DNA of 64,000 nt from contig JAUNDP010000009.1 in the NCBI GenBank assembly GCA_030526005.1, forward strand, positions 22,545-86,544, given 5' to 3'. The position numbers were made by a program, and so were the translations under genes. Source of the stretch: Eubacteriales bacterium. Lineage in GTDB: Bacteria > Bacillota > Clostridia > Lachnospirales > Lachnospiraceae. This document shows, piece by piece, positions 1-8,815 of this stretch (position 1 is the stretch's first letter; each line of letters starts with the position of its first letter). Below the pieces are notes generated by a model, which was given only the letters and a program-made list of their open reading frames with translations, was not told where the DNA came from and ran no database searches.

Positions 1-599
1 GCGAAAAGATTAAAGGACAGAATTTTTTCCGCGTAGTATTTTATATTCCAAACATACTGTCTGTTGTTATCATCAGCGCAATTTTCAGCGCGATCTACGA
101 TGCAAACAACGGTATGCTGAACAGTATTATTTCTATTTTTAAAGGCGATCCGGTGTACTGGCTGGGCGATCAGAAGATTGTAATCTTCTCACTTGCGGCA
201 GCTATGATCTGGCAGGCGATTGGATATTACATGGTTATGTATATGGCAAGTATGGCCAGCGTTCCAGTCAGCCTCTATGAAAGTTCTGCACTGGACGGAG
301 CTACAAAAATGCAGCAGTTCTTTCAGATTACACTGCCGATGATTTGGACAAACATCCGCACAACGCTGACATTCTTTATCATAAGCAGTATCAATCTGAG
401 TTTCCTTTTTGTAAAGGCGATGACAAGCGGAGGACCTGACGGCAGTACAGAAGTATTCTTGAGCTATATGTATAAACAGGCATATACAAACTCAAGTTAT
501 GGATATGGTATGGCGATAGGAGTAATTATCTTTATCTTTTCCTTCGGTCTTAGTGCTATTGTAAACTTTATTACAAAGCGTGAAGCCATTGATCTGTAG
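1..599 (+). CDS. Sugar ABC transporter permease (MalF/UgpA type), 5' end outside window
   Basis: This is the C-terminal part of an inner-membrane permease of a carbohydrate ABC importer. The reading frame is open from base 3, so the true start lies before the window. Several hydrophobic segments are visible, and the cytoplasmic EAA-type loop (ESSALDGATKMQQFFQITLP) that docks on the ATPase lies around bases 283-345. A second permease follows after 15 bases, then GH112 and NahK genes. The likely substrate is therefore galacto-N-biose or lacto-N-biose, as in bifidobacterial GNB/LNB operons; that substrate is inferred from context. The binding protein is presumably upstream of the window, and no ATPase gene is present nearby, so a shared MsmX-type ATPase is possible. 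Confidence 0.9.
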   Translation, partial: EKIKGQNFFRVVFYIPNILSVVIISAIFSAIYDANNGMLNSIISIFKGDPVYWLGDQKIVIFSLAAAMIWQAIGYYMVMYMASMASVPVSLYESSALDGATKMQQFFQITLPMIWTNIRTTLTFFIISSINLSFLFVKAMTSGGPDGSTEVFLSYMYKQAYTNSSYGYGMAIGVIIFIFSFGLSAIVNFITKREAIDL

Positions 600-614
600 A
601 GGGAGGATGAAGAT

Positions 615-1502
615 ATGAGAAAAAAAGCAAACAAAAAACCATTCAGCATCTACAAACTGTTTATCTATGTGGTGCTGATCGCTCTTGCTGTCAGCATTAT
701 TGTGCCGGTGGCATGGGTATTTATGGCCTCCATCAAACAGAACAGTGAATTTTATGGAAATCCTTGGAATCTTCCGGCAGGTTTCTACTTCCAGAACTTT
801 ATTGATGCGTGGACCAAAGCGCGTATGGGCGAGTATATGTTAAACAGTGTGATTGTGACCGGACTTGCGCTGGTACTTTTGTTAGTAATTGCACTGCCGG
901 CTGCCTATGCTCTGAGCCGCTTCAAATTCAGAGGAAGAAAAATTTTGAATGTGGCATTTATGGCAGGTCTGTTTATCAATGTAAACTATATTATTGTTCC
1001 TATCTTCCTGATGTTTGTGGATGGAAATGCACTGCTTAGAAAGATTGGACTGCCACCATTTTTACTGAACAATATTTTTGTCCTTGCAGTTGTATATGCG
1101 GCGACAGCGCTTCCATTTACGATTTACCTGTTGTCCGGATACTTTGCAACGCTTCCGAAAGACTTTGAGGAAGCGGCATATATGGATGGCGCAGGATATA
1201 CAAGAACAATGGTGCGCATTATCTTTCCAATGGCAAAGCCAAGCATTATCACAGTGATCCTGTTTAACTTCCTTTCCTTCTGGAATGAGTATATCATCGC
1301 TATGACGCTGCTGGCAGATCCGAAAGGCGGAAAGACGCTGCCAGTTGGACTGATGAATCTGATGAAAGCACAGAACGCAGCGGCAGAGTATGGACAGCTG
1401 TATGCCGGACTTGTAATGGTAATGCTTCCAACATTGATCTTATATATCTGCGTTCAGAAAAAGCTTACTCAAGGAATGACGCTGGGCGGTCTGAAAGGAT
1501 AG
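615..1502 (+). CDS. Sugar ABC transporter permease (MalG type)
   Basis: This 295-aa permease is the second membrane subunit of the same carbohydrate importer. A basic N-terminus precedes six predicted membrane helices, and the EAA loop (EEAAYMDGAGYTRTMVRIIF) sits near residues 187-207. It ends in the family-typical LTQGMTLGGLKG tail. The start is set by GGGAGGATG upstream. It lies 15 bases after the first permease and 7 bases before a tiny membrane protein gene, so the three are almost certainly co-transcribed. Confidence 0.93.
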   Translation: MRKKANKKPFSIYKLFIYVVLIALAVSIIVPVAWVFMASIKQNSEFYGNPWNLPAGFYFQNFIDAWTKARMGEYMLNSVIVTGLALVLLLVIALPAAYALSRFKFRGRKILNVAFMAGLFINVNYIIVPIFLMFVDGNALLRKIGLPPFLLNNIFVLAVVYAATALPFTIYLLSGYFATLPKDFEEAAYMDGAGYTRTMVRIIFPMAKPSIITVILFNFLSFWNEYIIAMTLLADPKGGKTLPVGLMNLMKAQNAAAEYGQLYAGLVMVMLPTLILYICVQKKLTQGMTLGGLKG

Positions 1503-1509
1503 GGATAAT

Positions 1510-1689
1510 ATGGAATATAAAAAAGAACGTCTTATAATGATAATTTGTCTGGCTCTGTTTCTGGTATGTATGTGGCTGATTGTCATGGGACAAAAAAAGA
1601 TCAGCTTCAGCGGTCTGGGAATGATGATGCTGGGATTAATCGGGCTTTTAGCTTTATTATGGTATTATAACTGGAGACACAGTAAGTAA
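1510..1689 (+). CDS. Small two-helix membrane protein in the GNB/LNB operon
   Basis: This 59-aa protein has a charged N-terminus (MEYKKERL), a hydrophobic helix at about residues 8-26, a short polar turn (GQKKISFSG) and a second helix at about residues 37-52, and it ends in a basic WRHSK tail. I do not recognise a function. Its position, 7 bases after the permease and 26 bases before the phosphorylase, implies expression with the operon. It could be an accessory subunit that stabilises the permease pair, but that is inference. Confidence 0.7.
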   Translation: MEYKKERLIMIICLALFLVCMWLIVMGQKKISFSGLGMMMLGLIGLLALLWYYNWRHSK

Positions 1690-1715
1690 GAATACAGTAC
1701 AGGATAAGGAGAACC

Positions 1716-3884
1716 ATGGAGAATTTAAAACGAAAAGGTCGTGTGACCATTCCTACAGATGTGGATGTAGTACCTGAGACATTAGAATTAATAGAGAGAT
1801 GGGGAGCCGATGCAATACGAGACTGCGACGGCACAGATTACCCGGAGGAATTAAAACAGGTAGATGCAAAAGTTTACAGCACTTATTATACAACGAGAAA
1901 AGACAATGCCTGGGCGAAAGCAAATCCAGACGAGGTACAGCAGTGCTATATCATGACCGGATTTTACACAGCGGTGGAAGATACACTGAAAATTCCTCTG
2001 ATGAAGGGAATCTCAAAAGAACTGATGATGGCGAACACACGCGATGATATCCATCGCTGGTGGGAAGTAATGGATCGCTCTGAAGGCGTTCCGGTTCCAA
2101 ATGCTCAGTGGGATTACGACGAGAAAGAGGGAAACGTGGTGATCAGGGAAGCAAAACCTTTCCATGAATACACCGTAAGTTTTCTGGCTTATCTGATCTG
2201 GGATCCGGTACATATGTATAATGCTGTGATTAACGACTGGAAAGATGTGGAACATCAGATCACATTTGATGTGCGTCAGCCGAAAACACACGCTTACAGT
2301 TTAGAGAGACTGAAAAAGTTCATTGAGGAGCATCCTTACTTGAATGTAATCCGATACACTACATTTTTCCATCAGTTTACACTCGTATTTGATGAGCTGA
2401 AACGAGAAAAATATGTAGACTGGTATGGATACTCTGCTTCTGTCAGCCCATATATTCTGGAACAGTTTGAGAGAGAAGTCGGATATCCTTTCCGTCCGGA
2501 ATATATCATTGACCAGGGATATTATAACAATCAGTACCGTGTGCCGAGCAAGGAATTCCGTGATTTCCAGGCATTCCAGCGCCGTGAAGTAGCAAAAATT
2601 GTAAAAGAGATGGTAGACATCACGCATTCTTATGGCAAGGAAGCGATGATGTTCCTGGGAGATCACTGGATTGGAACAGAACCGTTTATGGAAGAGTTCC
2701 AGACAATGGGCATAGATGCCGTGGTGGGAAGTGTTGGAAATGGTTCGACACTCCGTCTGATCAGCGACATTCCAGGCGTAAAATATACAGAAGGAAGATT
2801 TCTTCCATATTTCTTCCCGGATACGTTCCACGAGGGAGGCGATCCGGTAAAAGAAGCAAAAGTCAACTGGGTGACAGCGCGCCGTGCGATTCTGCGAAAA
2901 CCGATCGACCGTATCGGATACGGCGGATATTTAAAATTGGCTTATCAGTTCCCTGACTTCTTAGATTATGTAGAGCAGGTGTGCGACGAGTTCCGTGAAT
3001 TATATGACAATATCAAAGGAACAACCCCTCATTGTACCGCTACCGTGGCAGTATTGAACTGCTGGGGAAAAATGCGTTCATGGGGATGCCACATGGTACA
3101 TCATGCTTTATATCAGAAACAGAATTACAGCTATGCAGGAGTCATCGAGGCGCTCAGCGGCGCACCGTTTGACGTGCGTTTTATCAGCTTCGAGGATATC
3201 AAGAAAAATCCGGAGATGCTCAAAGAGATCGACGTGATCATCAATGTGGGAGACGGCGATACCGCGCACACAGGAGGAAACTGGTGGGAGGATACCGTTA
3301 TCACATCTGCGCTCAGACAGTTTGTATACAATGGCGGCGGATGGATCGGCATCGGAGAACCGTCCGGACATCAGTACCAGGGTCATTACTTCCAGCTGGC
3401 TCAGCTGATGGGTGTGGAAAAAGAGACCGGATTTACTCTGAATTATGATAAGTACAACTGGGAAGAGCATCCAGAGCATTTCATTCTGGAAGATGTTCAG
3501 GATCAGGTTGACTTCGGAGAAGGCAAAAAGAATATCTATGCTTTTGAAGATGCACAAGTTCTGGTTCAGAGAGAAAAAGAAGTACAGATGGCAGTAAAAG
3601 AGTTTGGAAACGGACGAAGCGTATATATCAGCGGACTGCCATACAGCTTTGAAAATGCAAGAGTTTTATACCGCGCTATCCTGTGGAGTGCAGGAAAAGA
3701 GAACGAACTGCGCACATGGTATTCTGAAAATGTCAATGTGGAAGTCCATGCTTATGTAAAAAATGGAAAATTCTGTGTCGTAAATAATACATATGAGCCA
3801 CAGGATACCGTGATTTACCGCGGAGACGGTAGCAGCTTCAGTCAGCATTTGGAAGCAAATGAGATTTTATGGTATGAATGTTAG
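1716..3884 (+). CDS. gnpA: 1,3-beta-galactosyl-N-acetylhexosamine phosphorylase (GH112)
   Basis: This 722-aa cytoplasmic GH112 enzyme phosphorolyses galacto-N-biose and/or lacto-N-biose to alpha-galactose 1-phosphate and GalNAc or GlcNAc. The N-terminal signature RVTIPTDVDVVPETLELIER and WGADAIRDCDGTDYPEE is characteristic of the family. The segment MMFLGDHWIGTEPF holds the probable general-acid Asp (residue 316). The later GGGWIGIGEPSGHQYQ segment belongs to the Rossmann-like middle domain and is followed by a C-terminal beta domain. The length matches GH112. The start has AAGGAG seven bases upstream. The downstream kinase recycles the released hexosamine. Which disaccharide is preferred cannot be told from sequence alone. 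Confidence 0.95.
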   Translation: MENLKRKGRVTIPTDVDVVPETLELIERWGADAIRDCDGTDYPEELKQVDAKVYSTYYTTRKDNAWAKANPDEVQQCYIMTGFYTAVEDTLKIPLMKGISKELMMANTRDDIHRWWEVMDRSEGVPVPNAQWDYDEKEGNVVIREAKPFHEYTVSFLAYLIWDPVHMYNAVINDWKDVEHQITFDVRQPKTHAYSLERLKKFIEEHPYLNVIRYTTFFHQFTLVFDELKREKYVDWYGYSASVSPYILEQFEREVGYPFRPEYIIDQGYYNNQYRVPSKEFRDFQAFQRREVAKIVKEMVDITHSYGKEAMMFLGDHWIGTEPFMEEFQTMGIDAVVGSVGNGSTLRLISDIPGVKYTEGRFLPYFFPDTFHEGGDPVKEAKVNWVTARRAILRKPIDRIGYGGYLKLAYQFPDFLDYVEQVCDEFRELYDNIKGTTPHCTATVAVLNCWGKMRSWGCHMVHHALYQKQNYSYAGVIEALSGAPFDVRFISFEDIKKNPEMLKEIDVIINVGDGDTAHTGGNWWEDTVITSALRQFVYNGGGWIGIGEPSGHQYQGHYFQLAQLMGVEKETGFTLNYDKYNWEEHPEHFILEDVQDQVDFGEGKKNIYAFEDAQVLVQREKEVQMAVKEFGNGRSVYISGLPYSFENARVLYRAILWSAGKENELRTWYSENVNVEVHAYVKNGKFCVVNNTYEPQDTVIYRGDGSSFSQHLEANEILWYEC

Positions 3885-3920
3885 GAAAAAAGAAAAAATA
3901 TACGGAAATGAGGTAACAGT

Positions 3921-5012
3921 ATGGTAAAAGTGTTGGGTGCAGAAGGGCTTTGTGTAGAAGAAGTATTGCAGGCCTATGACTGGAAAGGTCAGATTGAGAA
4001 GGTATGCAGATATGGTGCCGGACACATCAACGATACTTTTGAGGTAACGGCTCAGAATCCACAGGAAGGTTCTATCGACTATATCCTGCAGAAAATCAAT
4101 AAGTCTATTTTTAAGATTCCGGAGCAGGTGATGGAAAACATTGTTGGAGTTACGGACTTTTTAAGAAAAAAGATCGTTGAAAGAGGCGGTGATCCAGAGA
4201 GAGAGACACTGACCGTATATAAAACAAAGGATGGACAGAATTATTATAAAGACAGCCAGGGAGAGTATTGGAGAGTATATCTGTTTATCGAAGATGCCAT
4301 CTGTCTTCAGAGCGTGGAAGAACCTCAGCAGTTTTTTGAGAGCGCAAGAAGCTTTGGAAGCTTTATGAATCAGCTGGGAGAATATCCAGCAGCAGCGCTG
4401 CATGAGACGATCCCTGATTTTCATAATACGCCTGTGAGATATGAAAACCTGATGAGAGCGGTAGAGAAAGATGCGATGGGACGCGTAGCCTCTGTGGAGA
4501 AAGAACTGGAATTTATTCGTCAGCGAAAAGAGGATTGCTTTTATCTTGTCCGTCTGCTTGAGCAGAAAGAACTGCCGCTGCGCGTGACACACAATGATAC
4601 AAAGCTGAACAATATTATGCTGGATTCCAAAACACAGAAAGGAATCTGCATTATTGACCTGGATACGATTATGCCAGGACTTGCAGCATATGACTTTGGA
4701 GATTCCATTCGTTTCGGAGCAGCGACTGCCGCAGAAGATGAGCCGGATCTCTCAAAAGTACATTTCGATTCTTCCCTGTATCAGACATATCTGGAAGGAT
4801 ATCTTCAGGGAGCAGGGGATGTACTGACAAGACAGGAGATCGACAGCCTGCCGTGGGGAGCAAGATTGATGACACTGGAATGCGGAATGCGTTTCCTGAC
4901 CGATTATCTGGAGGGAGATCATTACTTTAAGATCAGCAGACCGGAACACAATCTGGACCGCGCAAGAACACAGCTGAAACTTGTCTGGGAAATGGAACAA
5001 TATTTTAAATAA
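3921..5012 (+). CDS. nahK: N-acetylhexosamine 1-kinase-like phosphotransferase
   Basis: This 363-aa protein of the aminoglycoside-phosphotransferase fold is expected to phosphorylate C1 of GlcNAc and GalNAc released by the preceding phosphorylase, feeding UDP-sugar interconversion. The nucleotide-binding N-lobe begins with GAGHINDTFEV. The catalytic loop THNDTKLNNIMLD carries the likely base Asp226, and IIDLDTIMPG is the metal-binding segment. Both the sequence and the position directly after a GH112 gene match bifidobacterial NahK/LnpB. galT and galE are not in the window. A terminator hairpin follows within 40 bases, so this is the last gene of the operon. Confidence 0.9.
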   Translation: MVKVLGAEGLCVEEVLQAYDWKGQIEKVCRYGAGHINDTFEVTAQNPQEGSIDYILQKINKSIFKIPEQVMENIVGVTDFLRKKIVERGGDPERETLTVYKTKDGQNYYKDSQGEYWRVYLFIEDAICLQSVEEPQQFFESARSFGSFMNQLGEYPAAALHETIPDFHNTPVRYENLMRAVEKDAMGRVASVEKELEFIRQRKEDCFYLVRLLEQKELPLRVTHNDTKLNNIMLDSKTQKGICIIDLDTIMPGLAAYDFGDSIRFGAATAAEDEPDLSKVHFDSSLYQTYLEGYLQGAGDVLTRQEIDSLPWGARLMTLECGMRFLTDYLEGDHYFKISRPEHNLDRARTQLKLVWEMEQYFK

Positions 5013-5050
5013 AAAGCGGTATTCAGACGGGACAGAACAGAAACATATGT

Positions 5051-5085
5051 AAAAGCACAGCAAAGAACTTCTCTGCTGTGCTTTT
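5051..5085. terminator. Bidirectional intrinsic terminator between convergent genes
   Basis: A perfect 12-bp stem (AAAAGCACAGCA pairing with TGCTGTGCTTTT) encloses an 11-base loop. A/T runs flank both sides, so it can terminate the rightward GNB/LNB operon and the leftward superoxide reductase gene, whose stop codon is five bases beyond it. Confidence 0.85.
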
Positions 5086-5089
5086 GATA

Positions 5090-5464
5090 TTATGCTTCTT
5101 TTTTCCAAAGTCCGTGAAGGTTGCAGTATTCATATGCAGCAATTAATTTTTCATGCTGTGTCAGGAAAAATTCCGCATGGGGTTTTCCTCCTGGCGTCAG
5201 ATATTTGATCTGCATTCCGGTTTCTGTCTCGATCGCAATCCATTCAATATGATGCTCTTGCGTCATCGGATGTTCTGTCTCGCCGACCATGACAGTGACA
5301 TGAGTGCCATCTGTTTTGATTACAGGCATATGTTTCTCACGTTCTGCATCGGTAGCGCCAGGTTTCAGCTCCTGAAGAGAAATTTCTTTGCATGGAATGT
5401 TTTTATGGTCTAAAAAACTGAAGATTGCTTTGCAGGATGGGCATTCATAAAATTTTGCTGTCAT
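5090..5464 (-). CDS. Superoxide reductase (desulfoferrodoxin/neelaredoxin family)
   Basis: This 124-aa cytoplasmic protein reduces superoxide to peroxide at a mononuclear Fe(His)4Cys centre, the usual anaerobe route that avoids making oxygen. The ligands are visible: His45, His65 (GETEHPM), His71/72 (EHHIEW), and Cys114 with His117 in CNLHG. The N-terminus has only a CPSC pair plus Cys25 rather than the four-Cys desulforedoxin centre, so it is intermediate between the 1Fe and 2Fe forms. A strong AAGGAGGAAA precedes the start. It is monocistronic and divergent from the YitT gene. Confidence 0.92.
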   Translation of the reverse strand: MTAKFYECPSCKAIFSFLDHKNIPCKEISLQELKPGATDAEREKHMPVIKTDGTHVTVMVGETEHPMTQEHHIEWIAIETETGMQIKYLTPGGKPHAEFFLTQHEKLIAAYEYCNLHGLWKKEA

Positions 5465-5559
5465 AATAATTTCCTCCTTATTGATGCTGTATCTGTATCG
5501 TTCCGTGTGTAGTATGCACAGGTGACGAAAAAATCATACAAAAAATCTAAAAATGAAAT

Positions 5560-6432
5560 ATGGGTTATAAGTTTATGGAAAAAAAGAAGCTGAATTACAA
5601 AGAATTTATAAAAGAAACGATTATTTTAACCGTTGCAGTTGCAATCATTGCATCCGCAGTATACTTTTTCTTAGTTCCAAGTCAGACTTCGGTCAGCAGT
5701 ATTTCCGGTCTTGGAATTGTGCTCTCTAATTTTGTGCCGCTTTCTCTGTCAGCCATCACAATGATCTTAAATGTGATCCTGCTGATCATCGGATTTCTGA
5801 CATGTGGAAAAGAATTTGGGATGAAGACGGTTTATACCAGTATTTTACTTCCATTATTCCTTGGATTATTTGAGAAGATATTCCCGGATTTTGGATCTAT
5901 GACAAACAGTCAGGAGTTGGATGTGATCTGCTATATTCTTGTCGTGAGTGTGGGGCTGAGCATTTTGTTCAACAGAAACGCTTCATCGGGCGGGCTGGAC
6001 ATTGTAGCAAAGATAATGAACAAATATCTGCATATGGATCTTGGGAAAGCGATGTCGCTTTCTGGAATGTGCGTGGCGCTTTCATCTGCTCTGATCTATG
6101 ATAAAAAGACGGTGATTTTGAGTATTCTGGGAACGTACTTCAACGGCATTGTGCTGGATCATTTTATCTTTGGACAGAATATAAAGCGCAGAGTCTGTAT
6201 CATCACAAAAAAAGAAGAACAGCTCAGAAAATTTATTATTGAAAATCTGCACAGCGGCGCTACGGTATATGAAGCGATCGGAGCCTACAATATGGAAAAA
6301 AGAAACGAGATCATTACGATTGTCGATAAAAGTGAATACCAAAGACTGATGAACTATATCAATCAGGAAGATCCGGATGCCTTTATCACGGTTTATACTG
6401 TATCGGATATGCGATATAAACCGAAAATATAG
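5560..6432 (+). CDS. YitT-family membrane protein with C-terminal DUF2179 domain
   Basis: This 290-aa protein has about five hydrophobic helices in residues 20-180 and a soluble DUF2179-type domain (from about residue 205: KRRVCIITKKEEQLRKFI). The NRNASSGGLDIVAK segment is typical of YitT proteins. The biochemical role of the family is not established. The start is uncertain: neither the ATG at 5560 nor the in-frame ATG at 5575 has a convincing ribosome binding site, and 5575 gives a more usual charged N-terminus. It is transcribed divergently from the superoxide reductase gene. Confidence 0.88.
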   Translation: MGYKFMEKKKLNYKEFIKETIILTVAVAIIASAVYFFLVPSQTSVSSISGLGIVLSNFVPLSLSAITMILNVILLIIGFLTCGKEFGMKTVYTSILLPLFLGLFEKIFPDFGSMTNSQELDVICYILVVSVGLSILFNRNASSGGLDIVAKIMNKYLHMDLGKAMSLSGMCVALSSALIYDKKTVILSILGTYFNGIVLDHFIFGQNIKRRVCIITKKEEQLRKFIIENLHSGATVYEAIGAYNMEKRNEIITIVDKSEYQRLMNYINQEDPDAFITVYTVSDMRYKPKI

Positions 6433-6539
6433 GGATTTCCATATCATCTGTGCCACTCTGTTTTAAAATTTCGGACATTCCTGCATTCCTGTGCAGCTTA
6501 AAAAAAGAGAGAAAAAAGGAGTACCAACCTCATAAAATA

Positions 6540-6548
6540 TGGTATGAT
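6540..6548 (+). promoter_or_regulatory. Extended -10 promoter for the cytidylate-kinase-like/EamA pair
   Basis: TGG-TATGAT is an extended -10 element 35 bases before the start codon at 6584. No good -35 box is seen 17 bases upstream, which is usual for extended -10 promoters. Confidence 0.45.
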
Positions 6549-6583
6549 ATAAATAAAAACAGATGCAGAGAGGAGAGGTTAAT

Positions 6584-7177
6584 ATGAAAAAGAAAATTAT
6601 CACAATCAGTCGAGAATTTGGCAGTGGGGGAAGAACGATCGGGCGCCAGGTAGCGCAGGAACTGGGATTTGCATTCTATGATAAAGAGCTGATCGAAAAA
6701 GTAGCGGAAGAAAGCGGATTTGATAAACAATATATTGAAGAGCAGGGCGAATACGCACCGGCAAAGAGTTCGTTTGCCTATGCCTTTATCGGGAGAGACC
6801 GAAATGGAATGTCAATCAGCGACTATATCTGGCAGGCTCAGAGAAAAATCATTTTAAGTCTGGCAGAAAAGGGAAACTGCGTTATCGTAGGTCGATGTGC
6901 CGACTATATTTTGCAGGACAGAGAAGATTGTCTGAATGTGTTTATCCACGCTGACATGGAAAAGAGAGCGGAGAGAATTGTAAAGCTGTACGGTGAGACG
7001 GATAAAGCTCCCAAAAAACGTCTGGAAGAAAAAGATAAAAAGAGAAAAGTAAATTATCGATATTATACCGATCGTGAGTGGGGCGCTTCTCAGAATTATC
7101 ATATCTGTCTCGACAGCGGAAAATTCGGTATTGAAAAATGTGCCAAAATTATTGCAGAGCTGGCAAGAGAAGAGTGA
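6584..7177 (+). CDS. Cytidylate kinase-like family protein
   Basis: This 197-aa P-loop kinase-like protein begins MKKKIITISREFGSGGRTIG, and the GSGGRTIG stretch is the nucleotide-binding loop of the cytidylate-kinase-like family. Residues VIVGRCADYIL and the Lys/Arg-rich lid (PKKRLEEKDKKRKVNYRYY) fit a nucleotide kinase fold. The real substrate of this family in Clostridia is unknown. The start at 6584 is preferred over one seven codons earlier because AGGAGAGG lies six bases before it. Its stop overlaps the next start (TGATG), indicating translational coupling. Confidence 0.85.
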   Translation: MKKKIITISREFGSGGRTIGRQVAQELGFAFYDKELIEKVAEESGFDKQYIEEQGEYAPAKSSFAYAFIGRDRNGMSISDYIWQAQRKIILSLAEKGNCVIVGRCADYILQDREDCLNVFIHADMEKRAERIVKLYGETDKAPKKRLEEKDKKRKVNYRYYTDREWGASQNYHICLDSGKFGIEKCAKIIAELAREE

Positions 7178-8148
7178 TGAAGAGAAAAAATATTTTACAG
7201 AATACATGGGTGGTGGCGGCGCTTGCTCTGGTCTGCTGTGCACTGTGGGGCAGTGCATTCCCATGTATTAAAATTGGATATGAAATGTTCTCGATTGGCT
7301 CAGACGCGGCAGGATCACAGATTTTATTTGCCGGATATCGTTTTGCGCTTGCCGGAGTTTTAACGATTCTGTTTGGAAGTCTCCTTCAGAGAAAAGTATT
7401 GTTTCCAAACAGAAATGCAATGGGAAAAGTTTTAAAGCTGAGTCTGACTCAGACCGTATTTCAGTACTTATTCTTTTATATCGGACTGGCGCATACGAGC
7501 GGAGTAAAAGGTGCTATCATTGTCGGGACAAACAGTCTGGCAGCCATTTTGATTGCGAGTCTGATTTTTCATCAGGAAAAACTGACCGTGCCAAAAACAG
7601 TGGGATGCCTTGTGGGACTTGCCGGCGTAGTGGCGGCAAATTTAAGCGGTTCCGGTATGGACTTTGATCTGCACTGGAATGGGGAAGGATTTGTCTTATT
7701 GTCGGTGATTTCCTATGCGTGTTCCTCTGCAATGATGAAAGCGTATGCACAGGATGAAGATCCGGTCATGCTCAGCGGATATCAGTTCCTGACAGGCGGA
7801 GTGGTCATGATTGCAGCGGGATTTTTCATGGGCGGAAAAGTAGTAGGATTTACTGTCGCCTCAACAGGAATGCTTTTGTATCTGGCATTTCTGTCTGCAG
7901 TCGCATATACATTGTGGGGAATTCTGCTGAAATATAATCCGGTCTCAAAAGTGGCAATTTATGGTTTTATGAATCCTGTGATTGGAGTTCTTCTCTCAGC
8001 AGTTTTACTGGGAGAAGGAGAGCAGGCATTTCATATAAAGAATATCCTGGCTTTGATCCTGGTCAGCGCGGGAATTGTGATTGTCAATGTATTTCCGCTA
8101 AGAAGAGACAGAAAGAAAGTCAGGACAGAGAAAACAGACACCGAATGA
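7177..8148 (+). CDS. EamA/DMT-superfamily transporter
   Basis: This 323-aa protein has about ten hydrophobic segments arranged as two EamA repeats. The first repeat carries the typical CCALWGSAFPCIK motif, and the second holds GFMNPVIGVLLSAVLLGE. It is likely a metabolite or amino-acid exporter, with substrate unknown. I place the start at the ATG overlapping the previous stop; an upstream ATG at 7138 would overlap the kinase gene by 40 bases. The C-terminus ends in a long basic tail. A bidirectional terminator follows. Confidence 0.88.
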   Translation: MKRKNILQNTWVVAALALVCCALWGSAFPCIKIGYEMFSIGSDAAGSQILFAGYRFALAGVLTILFGSLLQRKVLFPNRNAMGKVLKLSLTQTVFQYLFFYIGLAHTSGVKGAIIVGTNSLAAILIASLIFHQEKLTVPKTVGCLVGLAGVVAANLSGSGMDFDLHWNGEGFVLLSVISYACSSAMMKAYAQDEDPVMLSGYQFLTGGVVMIAAGFFMGGKVVGFTVASTGMLLYLAFLSAVAYTLWGILLKYNPVSKVAIYGFMNPVIGVLLSAVLLGEGEQAFHIKNILALILVSAGIVIVNVFPLRRDRKKVRTEKTDTE

Positions 8149-8210
8149 TAGAAGCAGACAGGAAAACCAAAAGAGAACAGAATCAGAGAACAAAATAAAA
8201 AAACAGAATG

Positions 8211-8264
8211 AAAAAATGAGGTTTTATGCAGGAAGATTTTCAGGCCTGCACAGAACCTCATTTT
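8211..8264. terminator. Bidirectional terminator between convergent operons
   Basis: AAAATGAGGTT (8213-8223) pairs perfectly with AACCTCATTTT (8254-8264), and an inner GCAGG/CCTGC stem sits in the loop. A-rich and T-rich flanks allow function on both strands, for the EamA gene and for the fmdE-like operon. Confidence 0.8.
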
Positions 8265-8290
8265 CTTTGAATTTTTACCTTATAAAACAA

Positions 8291-8815
8291 TCAGATGAAA
8301 CGGCTGTAAGTGTGGAAGCAGTCCAGACATACCTTTTTTCCGTCTTCCAGACGCATCATAGATTCCATTGTAGTCTCGCCGCAGATCTCACATGGATACG
8401 AGTGGAATAATTTCGCTCTTTCCGGAAGTGTGATCGTAGTCTCTTTGACGTCGAATAATTCAGACGGATCTTTTGCCTGGAGATAGGCGAAGCCTTCTTC
8501 CTTGCTCATCTGTGGCCGATCTTTTAATACAAGACGCACAGATTTTCCTGTCTTTCTGTTGTAGAAAGAAAAAGCTTGTTTTCCACGCAGATGGAACAGC
8601 AAATTTCCTTTTCCGACGCTGCATCCTAAAATAGCCTGGATGGCATCGACGCCGCAGGCATCATTTTCTGTGATGCAGACCACATCTTCATCTTCTGAAT
8701 AATTTAAGTCTAACAATCTTGCTGCATAGACGGCGGCTTTGTAGCCGATGGTAAGTCCTCCGCAGGAATGACCGTGAAATGCAACTGCTTTATCCCATAA
8801 TATTTTTTCGTTCAT
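8291..8815 (-). CDS. FmdE-family protein with C-terminal zinc ribbon
   Basis: This 174-aa protein has an FmdE domain (HGHSCGGLTIGYKAA near the N-terminus, then ENDACGVDAIQ) and a C-terminal four-Cys zinc ribbon (CEIC and CLDC) near residues 140-165. FmdE was named from molybdenum formylmethanofuran dehydrogenase operons, and a role in metal or cofactor handling is suspected but unproven. It is the last gene of the leftward ABC operon. Its ATG overlaps the ATPase stop by four bases, so its product is probably needed together with the transported substrate. Confidence 0.85.
   Translation of the reverse strand: MNEKILWDKAVAFHGHSCGGLTIGYKAAVYAARLLDLNYSEDEDVVCITENDACGVDAIQAILGCSVGKGNLLFHLRGKQAFSFYNRKTGKSVRLVLKDRPQMSKEEGFAYLQAKDPSELFDVKETTITLPERAKLFHSYPCEICGETTMESMMRLEDGKKVCLDCFHTYSRFI

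Noticed and set aside
5090-5464. Superoxide reductase of the two-iron desulfoferrodoxin type
   Set aside because: Only CPSC and one further Cys are present at the N-terminus, not the four Cys of a desulforedoxin centre, so only the catalytic Fe site can be claimed.
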